Positions 8,426 through 18,166 of a stretch of DNA of 64,000 bases are shown here, piece after piece. Each line of letters starts with the position of its first letter. Within the stretch, counting starts at the first letter, position 1. The DNA lies in assembly GCA_001464475.1 (NCBI GenBank), contig LNDX01000007.1, positions 54,101 through 118,100 of the forward strand, given 5' to 3'. Below the pieces are notes generated by a model that did no database searches, was not told the origin of the DNA, and worked only from the letters and a program-made list of their open reading frames with translations. This DNA is from Flavobacteriaceae bacterium Ga0077528. GTDB lineage: Bacteria; Bacteroidota; Bacteroidia; Flavobacteriales; Flavobacteriaceae. The position numbers and the translations under genes are program-made.

Positions 8426-9936
8426 TGGAAACCAATTTCAATCAGCCACAAAGACAATCTTCCATTGGAATCTTGGTCATGTTTGTTGATTCTTTGCAGA
8501 AATTCGCAAGGGCTTTTTGGCCTATTATTCTAGTTTCTCTTTTTAAAGTAGATAATCTTAGCAAATTGTATGTGTTTTTAGCAATCATTGGTGCAATAGT
8601 AGTTGTTGGTGTCATAGCTTATTTAAGATATTTAAATTTCACATTCTATATCGACGATGTTAACGACGAGTTTATTGTTAACGATGGTGTAATCAACAAA
8701 ACTAAAACTACCATTCAGCTCAATAAAATCCAACAAGTAAATATTCATCAAAATCTTATTCAACGACTTATTGGCGTTTATGCTTTAAGCGTCGATACTG
8801 CAGGTAGTGATAAAAAAGAAGGCAACATCAAAGCTATTTCGCATCCATTGGCATTGGCATTGAAATCAAAATTATTAGACAATGAAAATCTAAAAACAGT
8901 TGTTTCCGATGAAAATACTGTTGAGGTTCAAGAAACAATTCCGACATCAGAAACACATCCTTTTCTTAAAATCAAACTTACTAGTTTATTTAAGATTGGA
9001 ATTACGTCTAATTATGTTAAAAGCATTGGTTTGATTCTAACGTTTTTCTTTACCATTATAGAAAACCTGCATCAAATAGGAAAAGAAGATGTTATTGACG
9101 AAGATAAAATTGAGACAGCAATAAGCAATTATCCAGCTATATATGCGATTCTTGTATTCGTTGTAGTGATGTTTACTATTATATTTCTAATCAATATTGT
9201 TAGAACCATTGTCAAGTATTTCAATTTTTCTATTGCTAAGCAAAAAGGTTCTTTGTTACTTTCTTACGGATTAATCAACACAGAAAGTACTATTCTAAAA
9301 CCTGAGAAAGTGCAAATCGTAAACATTTCAAGAAATTACTTTCAGAAAAAACTTAATGTACTCGAAATCAAAATCAAGCAAGCCACAAGCGATGAAAAGA
9401 AGCAGAAAAAGAATTTAATTGAAATTCCGGGATGTAATTCGCAAGAGCGCGATGAAATTCTAAAACTACTTTTCAATCAATTACCAGAAAGAGGAGTGAT
9501 GATGCGACCTAATTTTCGTAAATTAGTTTTCTCTATTTTTCTAACAATTATCTTACCTTTAACAGGATTTTTTATCTTTGGTACTAAAGTAGATGCCATT
9601 GTATTTCAATACAGCCATTTTGCTGTTTTTTATACGGTATTTTTGTTATTAATTCACTTATTCGGATTTAGAAATTACCGTTTATTTGTAAGTGACAATC
9701 ATATCATCAAACAAAGTGGCGCTTGGGATGTAGACAATGAAATAATTGAAATCAAAAAAATACAAGCCATTACAACCTCACAATTGTTTTGGCATAAAAA
9801 CCTAAATATAGGTTCGTTAACTTTGCACACAGCAGGAGGAAACTTATCGTTTTATTTAGGTGAATACAACACAATAAAAGAATACGTTAACCTTTGGCTG
9901 TACGAAATAGAAACCTCAGACAGCAACTGGATATAA
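8425..9936 (+). CDS. YdbT-type protein with several PH domains
   Basis: 503 residues with three copies of the PH2 module (around residues 70-160, 275-350 and 410-490), each following hydrophobic segments. Recognisable strings are TKTTIQLNKIQQVNIHQNLIQR, ESTILKPEKVQIVNISRNYF and DNEIIEIKKIQAITTSQLFW, the family's I-x-KIQ motif repeated three times. Membrane segments lie at about 30-70, 190-260 and 365-405. It overlaps the YdbS-type gene by one base. menA follows after 43 bases, so this block may be read through from the barrel gene to menA. Confidence 0.8.
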   Translation: METNFNQPQRQSSIGILVMFVDSLQKFARAFWPIILVSLFKVDNLSKLYVFLAIIGAIVVVGVIAYLRYLNFTFYIDDVNDEFIVNDGVINKTKTTIQLNKIQQVNIHQNLIQRLIGVYALSVDTAGSDKKEGNIKAISHPLALALKSKLLDNENLKTVVSDENTVEVQETIPTSETHPFLKIKLTSLFKIGITSNYVKSIGLILTFFFTIIENLHQIGKEDVIDEDKIETAISNYPAIYAILVFVVVMFTIIFLINIVRTIVKYFNFSIAKQKGSLLLSYGLINTESTILKPEKVQIVNISRNYFQKKLNVLEIKIKQATSDEKKQKKNLIEIPGCNSQERDEILKLLFNQLPERGVMMRPNFRKLVFSIFLTIILPLTGFFIFGTKVDAIVFQYSHFAVFYTVFLLLIHLFGFRNYRLFVSDNHIIKQSGAWDVDNEIIEIKKIQAITTSQLFWHKNLNIGSLTLHTAGGNLSFYLGEYNTIKEYVNLWLYEIETSDSNWI

Positions 9937-9979
9937 TAATATTAGATATCTGACATCTAAAAATCTAAAAATCTAAAAA

Positions 9980-10936
9980 ATGAAACACTGGATTGAAGCC
10001 GCACGAGTAAGAACCTTACCACTTTCTGTATCCGGAATATTGGTAGGTAGTTTCTACGCTATGTCTCAAGGAATTTTCAATTGGAAAATTGTGATTTTAG
10101 CACTTTCTACTACCTTAGGATTGCAAATCCTTTCCAACTTCGCCAACGATTATGGTGACGGAGTAAAAGGAACAGACAATGAGGATAGAATAGGGCCAAA
10201 GCGCGCTATTCAAAGTGGATTAATCACTCCAGGTGCAATGCGTTATGCTATATTCATAACAGCATTTTTGACCTTAGTTTCGGCAATGTTATTGATTTAT
10301 GTATCGTTCAAAGGGAAGTATTTTCTTTATTCCATTATTTTCTTTGTTTTAGGAATTCTAGCTATTGCTTCGGCAATTCGTTATACCGTAGGTAAAAATC
10401 CTTATGGATACAGAGGTTTAGGCGATGTTTTTGTATTTACCTTCTTCGGATTGGTAAGTACTTTTGGAGTATACTTCATGTTTGCTAAACAAATCGATTG
10501 GTTGTTATTTCTTCCTGCAACAGCAATCGGATTACTAAGTGTAGGCGTATTAAACCTAAACAACATGCGTGACGAAGAATCCGATAGAAAGTCGGGCAAG
10601 AATACTATTGTTGTTAAAAATGGTGGTGCTTGGGCTAAGAAATATCATTATTTTCTAATCATTACAGCAATGTTGCTTATGCTAGCTTTTGCATTAATTT
10701 TCGATTTCAGCTACAGAGATCCAAACCCAGGACGATTCAATTTTGATTTGTATTTCTTCTTAATTGCTTATTTTCCTATAATCGCACATCTTAAAAGAGT
10801 AGCTAAAAATAAAGAACACAAATTATTAGATCCTGAATTAAAGAAATTGGCGCTTAGCACATTTCTATTATCGGTGTTATTGTCGTTATCACTTATCTAT
10901 TTACTCTCTGACTTTTTAATTTTTTATACTAATTAA
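9980..10936 (+). CDS. menA: 1,4-dihydroxy-2-naphthoate polyprenyltransferase
   Basis: MenA attaches the isoprenoid tail to 1,4-dihydroxy-2-naphthoate in the membrane, giving demethylmenaquinone. The 318-residue protein starts WIEAARVRTLPLSVSGILVGS, typical of the family, and carries the first Asp-rich prenyl-diphosphate motif NFANDYGDGVKGTD (D57, D60) and the second NNMRDEESDRKSGKNT. About eight to nine transmembrane segments are visible. The UPF0173 hydrolase starts 12 bases after its stop, indicating one transcript. It complements menB and menC in the same block. Confidence 0.93.
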   Translation: MKHWIEAARVRTLPLSVSGILVGSFYAMSQGIFNWKIVILALSTTLGLQILSNFANDYGDGVKGTDNEDRIGPKRAIQSGLITPGAMRYAIFITAFLTLVSAMLLIYVSFKGKYFLYSIIFFVLGILAIASAIRYTVGKNPYGYRGLGDVFVFTFFGLVSTFGVYFMFAKQIDWLLFLPATAIGLLSVGVLNLNNMRDEESDRKSGKNTIVVKNGGAWAKKYHYFLIITAMLLMLAFALIFDFSYRDPNPGRFNFDLYFFLIAYFPIIAHLKRVAKNKEHKLLDPELKKLALSTFLLSVLLSLSLIYLLSDFLIFYTN

Positions 10937-10948
10937 AATTTAATTAAA

Positions 10949-11626
10949 ATGAAAATCACATTCTACGGACACGCTTGCATCGGAATTGAAGTAAGCGGAA
11001 AAAATATCTTGGTAGATCCATTCATCACTGCCAATCCAAAAGCTAGTCACATTGATATTAATTCGCTCAAAGCAGATTATATTTTACTTACTCATGCACA
11101 TCAAGACCACATTCTCGATGCAGAAGCTATTGCAAAGCGCACAGACGCAACGATTGTCTCTACTTATGAAGTAGCAGTACATTACGGAAATAAAGGCTTA
11201 AAATACCATCCAATGAATCATGGCGGAAGTTGGCAATTTGATTTTGGTAAAGTAAAATTAGTTAATGCCATCCACTCAAGCTCTTTCCCAGACGGAAGCT
11301 ATGGCGGAAATCCATGCGGTTTCGTAATCGAAGGCGAACACAAAAACATTTACATCTCTGGCGATACAGCGCTTACAATGGACATGAAACTCATTCCAAT
11401 GCGTACCAAACTCGATTTGGCAATTTTATCCATCGGAAACAATTTTACTATGGATGTTGAAGATGCCATTCTAGCTGCCGATTTTGTAGAATGCGATAAA
11501 GTACTCGGAGTGCATTTCGACACCTTCGGATATATCGAAATCAACCACGACGAAGCCAAAAAGAAATTCTTTGATGCAGGCAAAGACCTAATGCTGTTAG
11601 AAATCGGTCAAAGTATTAAGCTTTAA
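10949..11626 (+). CDS. UPF0173 metal-dependent hydrolase (MBL fold)
   Basis: 225 residues with the metallo-beta-lactamase motif THAHQDH (H49, H51, D53, H54) after the opening ITFYGHACIGIE. Further metal ligands are offered by NAIHSSSF, ISGDTAL and GVHFDTFGYIE. The family is widespread and resembles UlaG lactonase, but its substrate is not known. It directly follows menA. The cytoplasmic location follows from the absence of a signal. Confidence 0.9.
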   Translation: MKITFYGHACIGIEVSGKNILVDPFITANPKASHIDINSLKADYILLTHAHQDHILDAEAIAKRTDATIVSTYEVAVHYGNKGLKYHPMNHGGSWQFDFGKVKLVNAIHSSSFPDGSYGGNPCGFVIEGEHKNIYISGDTALTMDMKLIPMRTKLDLAILSIGNNFTMDVEDAILAADFVECDKVLGVHFDTFGYIEINHDEAKKKFFDAGKDLMLLEIGQSIKL

Positions 11627-11718
11627 TTTTTGGAGCGAATGGTATGGTAATTGTTATCAACCCTATTCCTGCTGTACACATTACACAGTAGATGTAACTT
11701 ATGCTCAAAAAAGTACAA

Positions 11719-12195
11719 ATGAAGAAACTTATCCTTTTAATAATTCTAAATTTAACAATAAAAGTTGTTGCTCAAGATGGTTCCGACATTAAATATGTAA
11801 GCATATCAAAACTAGATAATTCTTACATTGGAAAAATGGCTCATTTAGATTTTTATAATCGTTCGTTTGGAGGTTTGGAACTTGAAAATAAAGATTTTAG
11901 CGATAAAGTTGTAATCACACTTGAAAATAGAGATATAGAATTTTTGGAACACAGAGTTGATAATGGTTATAACAACTGGTTTTCAAAACAGTATTTGGAA
12001 TCGACTGAATTTATTGATGGTTATAAAATCCGAATTGTAATGTGTAAGATTGAACAAATTACAACCGAAGACATAAATGTAATTTTATTTTTACAATACA
12101 CAGACAAAAATGGAAAATTAAAATCTGAGAAACCATATGAAATCAAACATAGTTTTCCGAAAAAAATATTGACTGAAATATTAATTAAAAATTAA
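11719..12195 (+). CDS. Small exported protein of unknown function
   Basis: I choose ATG 11719 because it opens directly with a signal peptide (MKKLILLIILNLTIKVVAQ); an in-frame ATG at 11701 adds six residues. The mature protein of about 140 residues is rich in beta-prone text and has no recognised motif. Its stop codon touches the start of the TPR gene at 12196, so both are probably made together. The 74-base gap before it contains the string CAACCCTATTCCTGCTGT, which may be a dispersed-repeat remnant. Confidence 0.6.
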   Translation: MKKLILLIILNLTIKVVAQDGSDIKYVSISKLDNSYIGKMAHLDFYNRSFGGLELENKDFSDKVVITLENRDIEFLEHRVDNGYNNWFSKQYLESTEFIDGYKIRIVMCKIEQITTEDINVILFLQYTDKNGKLKSEKPYEIKHSFPKKILTEILIKN

Positions 12196-13401
12196 ATGCT
12201 AAAGAAATTATATCTTATCCTACCAATACTTGCGGTGGCAATAGCTTCTGCACAATCTAAAGATGGTTATTGGGACAATGTTCGAACTACCAACGAAACC
12301 ATTGTTCTTAAAGCCGGAGAGAAAAAAGTAATCAAAACAGCCGATTTTCCTGAAGGAACTACAGAGATAGTTTACAGAATAACACTTCTAGACGACAACC
12401 AAAAACTATCTTCTAGTTTGGTTTCGGTTCTTAAAGCCATTCCCGATCCAACAGGAATCAGTCAAGGAACTGCTGGAGTTATTTTTTTAGCATCTTCTAT
12501 TTCTGGTGACGACAAAACCAAATACGCTATTTTCTCGCAATCCAAAGACGCAGAGGAGTTTCTAACAGCTGAGAAATCTAACAAAGCTTGTTTGTATCAA
12601 GAAACACCTGTAAACAAAGAAGCGCGTTTGCTTAAAGCCAAGGATTCTGATTGTTTTACTGCTAAAACTCAAAATCTTTACTTCGTTTTCGAAAGCGATA
12701 ATTGGGTGATGAAAGAAAAAGTAATCCTAGAAGTTGTGCCTTGGATTGACAACAAAGCCAGCCGCGGTTGGAACAACGATACTAAAAAAGAATTACTCAA
12801 AGTGGCTCAAAATCTAGAGTTAGCTAAATCATTAAACAAGAAAGAAGAATTCTACGCTTTGTTTCTAGAAAACATTTCTAAGAAATATAAAGCAAGTGAA
12901 TACAACCAATTGCTTGCTGTTGAAAAAAATAGAGCTACAGAGTTAGCTATCGAGGAAAGCTTACGTCAAACGGGTGAAATCAATAAATATTACGGAGCAA
13001 TAAGAAATAAATCGGTTGCCTTATTCAACAAAGGAAAAATTCAAGAAGCTATTGAGGTCATTAACACAGACATCATCAATAAAAACAAAGCCACAAGTGC
13101 TGATTATGCCTTGTTAGGAGGTTATTATTTAGTAACCAAGCAATTCGCCAAAGCAGAACAAGCTTACAACACAGGTTTAAAACTTAATCCTTCCGATATT
13201 ATTTTTCAATTGAAATTGGCTCATGTGTATATGTTTACCAATCGATTGTCAATGGCCAAAGCCCTTCATAAATCATTTTCCAATCAAAACATAGAAAGCA
13301 ATAAAACTTGGAAAGAACAAGTAAATGATGATTTTAAAGAGTTCCAAAAATTCGGCCTACCATCAGAAAACTTCAAAAAGATTTTACGAGTTCTAGAGTA
13401 A
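12196..13401 (+). CDS. Exported TPR-repeat protein
   Basis: 401 residues with a signal peptide (MLKKLYLILPILAVAIASAQ). The N-terminal half (about 20-180) has beta-strand text and two Cys that could pair. The C-terminal half is helical; tetratricopeptide motifs are clear at about 270-350 (AIRNKSVALFNKGKIQEAIE, and ADYALLGGYYLVTKQFAKAEQAY followed by GLKLNP). TPRs mediate protein binding, here in the periplasm. It starts immediately after the preceding small exported gene. No enzyme function is suggested. Confidence 0.75.
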   Translation: MLKKLYLILPILAVAIASAQSKDGYWDNVRTTNETIVLKAGEKKVIKTADFPEGTTEIVYRITLLDDNQKLSSSLVSVLKAIPDPTGISQGTAGVIFLASSISGDDKTKYAIFSQSKDAEEFLTAEKSNKACLYQETPVNKEARLLKAKDSDCFTAKTQNLYFVFESDNWVMKEKVILEVVPWIDNKASRGWNNDTKKELLKVAQNLELAKSLNKKEEFYALFLENISKKYKASEYNQLLAVEKNRATELAIEESLRQTGEINKYYGAIRNKSVALFNKGKIQEAIEVINTDIINKNKATSADYALLGGYYLVTKQFAKAEQAYNTGLKLNPSDIIFQLKLAHVYMFTNRLSMAKALHKSFSNQNIESNKTWKEQVNDDFKEFQKFGLPSENFKKILRVLE

Positions 13402-13446
13402 TTCGCAAGTCTATTATCTATATTCTATCATCTATTTTCTTTTTTT

Positions 13447-14484
13447 ATGAAAGCCACTTACCAAAAATACATCTTAAACTTCAAACGACCTTCTGGAACT
13501 TCTAGAGGCGTTATGAACGAAAAAGAAACGTGGTTCATCATTCTAGAACAGAACGGAAAAAAAGGAATAGGAGAGTGTGGCATCCTTCGCGGACTTTCAG
13601 CAGATGACAGACCCGATTATGAAGAAAAACTACAATGGACTTGCCAAAACATCCACTTAGGTAAAGACCAACTTTGGGAAGCACTTTTAGAATTTCCTTC
13701 TATTCAATTTGGCGTTGAAATGGCGTTCCAATCATTAGCTTCAGAAAATCCTTTTTTATTGTTTCCATCGGAGTTTACTGAAGGCAAAAAAAACATGGAC
13801 ATTAATGGTTTGGTTTGGATGGGTGATGAGGTGTTTATGAAGGAGCAAATTGAAGAAAAATTAGCACAAGGTTTTCATTGCATCAAACTAAAAATTGGTG
13901 CCATAGATTTTCAAAAAGAACTCGATTTATTGCACTTTATTCGTCAAAATTTTGATGAAAACACTATCGAAATTAGGGTGGATGCTAATGGTGCTTTTAG
14001 TGAAGATTTAGCTTTAAATAAATTGAATCAATTATCTGGTTATAAATTACATAGTATCGAACAACCTATTGCTAAAAATCATACTGACACTATGGCAGAG
14101 CTGTGTAAAACCACTCCATTTCCCATCGCTTTAGACGAAGAGCTTATTGGTGTGTTTTCATACGAAGAGAAAGAACAACTTTTGCAAAAAATAATGCCAC
14201 AATACATCATTTTGAAACCTAGTTTTGTTGGCGGTTTTCGAGGTACAAAAGAGTGGATTGATTTAGCTAAAAAACACAATATTGGTTGGTGGATTACTTC
14301 TGCTTTAGAAAGCAATGTCGGTTTAAATGCCATCACACAATGGACATTTTTACAACAAAATCCAATGCCTCAAGGACTCGGAACTGGAGGATTATATACC
14401 AATAATTTTGATAGTCCGTTAGAAGTAAAAAATGGGCAAATTGCTTACAACACTTCTTTAGATTGGGAGTGTAAATTAATCTAA
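13447..14484 (+). CDS. menC: o-succinylbenzoate synthase
   Basis: MenC dehydrates SHCHC to o-succinylbenzoate, the step before activation by MenE and cyclisation by MenB. The 345-residue enolase-superfamily protein keeps the full catalytic set: KLK with Lys 149, metal ligands Asp 179 (RVDANG), Glu 205 (HSIEQP) and Asp 230 (ALDEE), and Lys 257 (ILKPSFVGG). The N-terminal capping domain ends near residue 115. Dipeptide epimerases share the fold, but the menA/menB context makes menC the best reading. Spacing to the TPR gene is 45 bases. Confidence 0.88.
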   Translation: MKATYQKYILNFKRPSGTSRGVMNEKETWFIILEQNGKKGIGECGILRGLSADDRPDYEEKLQWTCQNIHLGKDQLWEALLEFPSIQFGVEMAFQSLASENPFLLFPSEFTEGKKNMDINGLVWMGDEVFMKEQIEEKLAQGFHCIKLKIGAIDFQKELDLLHFIRQNFDENTIEIRVDANGAFSEDLALNKLNQLSGYKLHSIEQPIAKNHTDTMAELCKTTPFPIALDEELIGVFSYEEKEQLLQKIMPQYIILKPSFVGGFRGTKEWIDLAKKHNIGWWITSALESNVGLNAITQWTFLQQNPMPQGLGTGGLYTNNFDSPLEVKNGQIAYNTSLDWECKLI

Positions 14485-14491
14485 TTATTAC

Positions 14492-14522
14492 TTTCGAATT
14501 TCATTAAATTTTCGTATATTTG
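14492..14522 (+). promoter_or_regulatory. Promoter of the MacA-like operon (TTTC-N19-TATATTTG)
   Basis: TATATTTG at 14515-14522 fits TAnnTTTG exactly, and TTTC at 14492-14495 sits 19 bases upstream where TTTG is expected. The TTG at 14520 that would extend the next reading frame upstream is the last part of this element and would not be in the transcript, which supports a start at ATG 14556. Confidence 0.65.
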
Positions 14523-14555
14523 ATAGGCGATTTCATTCGTTTAATACCTTTTCAG

Positions 14556-15647
14556 ATGCGATATTTTCTAATTTCTTCCATAGTCATAGGTTTTCTATTG
14601 ATTTCTTGTTCTAAAAAAGAACTAACCGAAACACAACCTAAAAAAGGTGATGTAACCGAAAGTGTTTATGCTTCAGGTATTGTAAAAGCCGAAAATCAAT
14701 ATATTGTTTATTCAACGGTTAATGGTGTTTTGCAAACTATAAACGTTGAAGTAGGACAAACCATAACTGAAGGTCAAGCTTTATTTCAAATTGAAAGTGA
14801 TAAAGCAAACCTTAATACTGAAAATGCTCAACTTGCTTATCAACTCAGCAAACAAGACAATAATTACATTCGAGATAAAATTTCCGAAATGGAAACTAAG
14901 GTTCAAGCGGCTAAAGATAAATTGGCATTGGATTTATCCATTTATAACAGAAATAAGAACATCAAGAAATACAACATTATTTCTGAAGTAGATTATGAAA
15001 GGATTGAATTGGCTTATAAAAATTCTAAATCCAATTATGAAGCAGCTGTAAAGCAATTAGCGCAACTTAAATCGCAACTGCAAAATGACCAAACTCGTAA
15101 TAGTATCAACTTAAAAATTAGTCAAAAGACTAAAGCTGATTATACCATTAAAAGTGCTTTCTATGGTGAGTTATTTGATGTTTTAGTCAAAAAAGGTTCT
15201 ATGGTTACTACACAAACACCACTAGCCATTATTGGAAAGAAAAATTCGTATTTACTCGAATTAGAAGTGGATGAAAACGATATGGTTCGCGTTAAATTAG
15301 GTCAAACCATGTTGGTGAGTATGGACAGTTACAAAGGAAAAGTATTTGAAGCAACGGTTGATAAAATTTATCCGATTATGGATGAGCGTTCTAGAACATT
15401 CAAAATAGAAGCTCATTTTTTAAATACACCACAACAATTATATCCAAACTTAACAGCCGAAGCTAATATTGTAATAAAGGTTAGAAAAGACGTAATTACT
15501 ATTCCTAAAAGTTATCTTATTGATGGTGAATATGTTTTGGTTAACAAAGACGAGAAACGTAAAGTAAAAGTAGGATTAAGCGATTACCAAAATGCTGAAA
15601 TTTTATCAGGATTAACTGTTGACGAAACCATTTATTTACCACAATAA
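14556..15647 (+). CDS. MacA-like periplasmic adaptor lipoprotein (membrane fusion protein)
   Basis: From ATG 14556 the protein has 363 residues and opens with a lipoprotein signal (MRYFLISSIVIGFLLISC, lipidated Cys 18). The order of domains is that of a membrane fusion protein: a lipoyl/barrel-sandwich half (YSTVNGVLQTINVEVGQTI), a coiled-coil hairpin (about residues 90-190), the second lipoyl half (IKSAFYGELFDVLVKKGSMV), a beta-barrel (LELEVDENDMVRVKLGQ) and a membrane-proximal domain. It would link the inner-membrane permease/ATPase encoded next to an outer-membrane channel not seen here. Its stop overlaps the permease start by one base. Confidence 0.85.
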   Translation: MRYFLISSIVIGFLLISCSKKELTETQPKKGDVTESVYASGIVKAENQYIVYSTVNGVLQTINVEVGQTITEGQALFQIESDKANLNTENAQLAYQLSKQDNNYIRDKISEMETKVQAAKDKLALDLSIYNRNKNIKKYNIISEVDYERIELAYKNSKSNYEAAVKQLAQLKSQLQNDQTRNSINLKISQKTKADYTIKSAFYGELFDVLVKKGSMVTTQTPLAIIGKKNSYLLELEVDENDMVRVKLGQTMLVSMDSYKGKVFEATVDKIYPIMDERSRTFKIEAHFLNTPQQLYPNLTAEANIVIKVRKDVITIPKSYLIDGEYVLVNKDEKRKVKVGLSDYQNAEILSGLTVDETIYLPQ

Positions 15648-16903
15648 TGAATTTCAAACTAATTTTTAATATTGCCATCCATTTACTTAAAGCCAGACTC
15701 AAACAAACAATTGTGGCTGCAGTCGGAGTTACGTTCGGAATTGCAATGTTTATAGCTTTAGTGAGCTTTATGAATGGTTTGAATGATCTATTAGATGGGT
15801 TAATGCTAAATAGAACCGCTCATGTTAGACTTTACAACGAAATAAAACCTACTTTAAAGCAGTCTATTGAATTATCCGAAAAATACAAGAACAGCACTAA
15901 TTTTATAAGCTCTATTAAGCCCAAAGACAGAGGAAAAGCCATCTACAACAGCCAAGCAATTATCAATTATCTAAAGCAAGATAACCGTATTATTGATGTG
16001 GCGCCCAAAATTAATGTACCTGTTTTTTTTAATTCCGGAACCATTGAAATTTCTGGAGTTATTAACGGAATTGATGTTTTGCCAGAAGAAAAATTATTCA
16101 AAATAAGCGATTATGTTATCGAGGGTAAAGTAGCTGATTTGATTCAAAACAACAGCATTATTATTGGTAAAGGATTGGCTGATAAAATGTTACTTGCCGT
16201 TGGTGATATGATAAAAGTAACCTCGGCAAAAGGAAATCTTGCGTCGTTAAAGATTGTTGGAATTTCACAATTTGGTATAGCTGAATATGATAACACAATG
16301 AGTTATACTTCATTGGCAACAGCTCAAAAATTGCTTGGCGAGTCTACAAATTACGTTACCGACATTCAAGTAAAATTGTTTGATATAACCACAGCTCCCA
16401 GTGTTGCAGTTGAATTTCAAAACAAATTTGAAATCGATGCAATTGATTATCAAACTGCAAATTCACAATTTGAAACAGGAAGCACTGTGCGAAGTATTAT
16501 ATCCTATGCTGTTGGCGTTGTGTTGCTTATAGTAGCTGGATTTGGAATTTATAATATTCTAAACATGATGATTTTTGAAAAGATGGACAGTATTGCCATT
16601 CTTAAAGCAACTGGTTTTTCAGGTAATGACGTAAAATGGATTTTTGTTTTATTGGCGCTAATCATCGGATTGGTTGGTGGTGTTTTTGGATTGATTTTCG
16701 GATTTGTATTTTCTTCAATCATAGATGTAATTCCGTTTGAAACAGCTTCTTTGCCTACAATAAAAACTTATCCTATCAATTTCAATCCATTGTTTTACGT
16801 AATCGGAATTGTTTTTGCTTTGCTAACTACCATTATCGCTGGACTTTTTCCAGCACTCAAAGCCAGTAAAATTGATCCTGTAGAAATCATTAGAGGAAAA
16901 TAA
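15647..16903 (+). CDS. ABC transporter permease (MacB/LolC type)
   Basis: 418 residues with the four-helix MacB/FtsX topology: one N-terminal membrane segment (about 21-43), a large periplasmic domain (about 50-280) and three C-terminal segments with GFGIYNILNMMIFEKMDSIAILKATGFSG and ALKASKIDPVEIIRGK, the coupling-helix and terminal signatures of the family. It lacks an ATPase domain, which is provided by the next gene, so it is closer to LolC/E or split MacB. It works in the inner membrane by mechanotransmission rather than channel transport. It sits between its adaptor and its ATPase. Confidence 0.88.
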   Translation: MNFKLIFNIAIHLLKARLKQTIVAAVGVTFGIAMFIALVSFMNGLNDLLDGLMLNRTAHVRLYNEIKPTLKQSIELSEKYKNSTNFISSIKPKDRGKAIYNSQAIINYLKQDNRIIDVAPKINVPVFFNSGTIEISGVINGIDVLPEEKLFKISDYVIEGKVADLIQNNSIIIGKGLADKMLLAVGDMIKVTSAKGNLASLKIVGISQFGIAEYDNTMSYTSLATAQKLLGESTNYVTDIQVKLFDITTAPSVAVEFQNKFEIDAIDYQTANSQFETGSTVRSIISYAVGVVLLIVAGFGIYNILNMMIFEKMDSIAILKATGFSGNDVKWIFVLLALIIGLVGGVFGLIFGFVFSSIIDVIPFETASLPTIKTYPINFNPLFYVIGIVFALLTTIIAGLFPALKASKIDPVEIIRGK

Positions 16904-16904
16904 A

Positions 16905-17576
16905 ATGAGTAAAGTATTAGAAACAAAAGGTTTGACCAAATATTTTTACGACCCAGTTAAATTTCAAGTGCTGAAAGGCATTGACATGACCATAAATCAT
17001 GGCGAATTTGTTTCCATAGTCGGAAAATCAGGTTGCGGAAAATCTACATTACTGTATTTGCTCTCAACAATGGATACCGATTATGAAGGACAATTGTTTA
17101 TAAACGAAGAGCTTATAACAGGAAAATCAGATAAAGAATTAGCCGCAATCCGCAATGAAAAAATTGGGTTTGTATTTCAGTTTCATTATTTACTTTCAGA
17201 ATATAACGTACTAAAAAATGTCATGTTGCCTGGAATGAAACTAGGAAAACTATCAAATTCTGAAATCGAACACAATGCGATGGAGCATTTGAAAACTCTT
17301 GACATGCAAGAACAAGCTCTAAAAATGCCAAATCAATTGAGTGGTGGACAAAAGCAACGTGTAGCTATTGCAAGAGCGTTAATCAACAATCCATTAATCA
17401 TTATGGGCGATGAACCAACAGGAAATCTTGACAAAAAAAACAGCGATTTAGTTTTTGATATTTTTAAAAAACTTACGCTACAAGAGAAGCAAACGTTATT
17501 AATCGTAACCCACGACAACGATTTTGCAGCAAGAACCAACAGAATCATAACAATGGAAGACGGAAATATTATTTAA
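16905..17576 (+). CDS. ABC transporter ATP-binding protein (LolD/MacB type)
   Basis: 223 residues with all ABC motifs: Walker A GKSGCGKST, Q-loop FVFQFHYLLSEYNVLKNV, signature LSGGQKQR, Walker B PLIIMGDEPTGNLD and H-loop IVTHD. The long sequence after the Q-loop (LLSEYNVLKNVMLP) is typical of LolD/MacB ATPases. It starts two bases after the permease stop. The three genes from 14556 form a complete tripartite export module apart from an outer-membrane factor. The cargo is not known. Confidence 0.93.
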   Translation: MSKVLETKGLTKYFYDPVKFQVLKGIDMTINHGEFVSIVGKSGCGKSTLLYLLSTMDTDYEGQLFINEELITGKSDKELAAIRNEKIGFVFQFHYLLSEYNVLKNVMLPGMKLGKLSNSEIEHNAMEHLKTLDMQEQALKMPNQLSGGQKQRVAIARALINNPLIIMGDEPTGNLDKKNSDLVFDIFKKLTLQEKQTLLIVTHDNDFAARTNRIITMEDGNII

Positions 17577-17593
17577 AACCTAACACCTAACAC

Positions 17594-18166
17594 CTACTTC
17601 ACCACAATATCATATTTCTCCAAAAGTCCTTTCAAACCATCTTGTGAAAAAATCGCTTTTTTAATTTTATTTTTATCAGGATCGAAGGCGTAATCATAAC
17701 TGGTAGAAAAATCAGCTTTATTGGCGATGGTATCAATGAAAACAGCTCTTCTTAGGTTGCAATTATCAAACAATACTTCGGTTAAATCACTTCCCATAAA
17801 GTCGGCTGAAATCAAACTGCAATTGATAAACTGCATTTTCTTAAGCTTTAAAGCATAAAATTTAGCGTAGTCTAACAAGCAATCTTTAAAGTGGAATTCA
17901 AACAGTACTTGGTCAGTCATGGCAAAATTCACATTCGTGAAATTACATTTAGTAAAAAACACACCACGTAAAGAAATATAATTGATTTTAGTTTCCGCAA
18001 AATTGCAATCAAAGAAATTACAATCAATAAAAGTTACTGTTTGAAACGTACAAGCTCTGAAATCGCAATTGTAAAAAGTACAATTCTCAAAATCTTTAAA
18101 CTTGGTATTGGTATCATCAAACGTTTGGTCTCTAAACTCTTGGTCTAAAATATAATCGGTGTGCAT
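17594..18166 (-). CDS. Pentapeptide-repeat protein
   Basis: 190 residues made of five-residue repeats with a central Phe/Leu (F-x-x-C-x-F type), for example NCTFYNCDFRACTFQTVTF and NCSLISADFMGSDLTEVLF. Such proteins fold into a right-handed quadrilateral beta-helix. The high Cys content and the Asn/Asp ladder are normal for the family. Some relatives protect DNA gyrase by mimicking DNA, but most have no known role and nothing here points to gyrase. It is transcribed alone, converging on the ABC operon with 17 bases between. Confidence 0.88.
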   Translation of the reverse strand: MHTDYILDQEFRDQTFDDTNTKFKDFENCTFYNCDFRACTFQTVTFIDCNFFDCNFAETKINYISLRGVFFTKCNFTNVNFAMTDQVLFEFHFKDCLLDYAKFYALKLKKMQFINCSLISADFMGSDLTEVLFDNCNLRRAVFIDTIANKADFSTSYDYAFDPDKNKIKKAIFSQDGLKGLLEKYDIVVK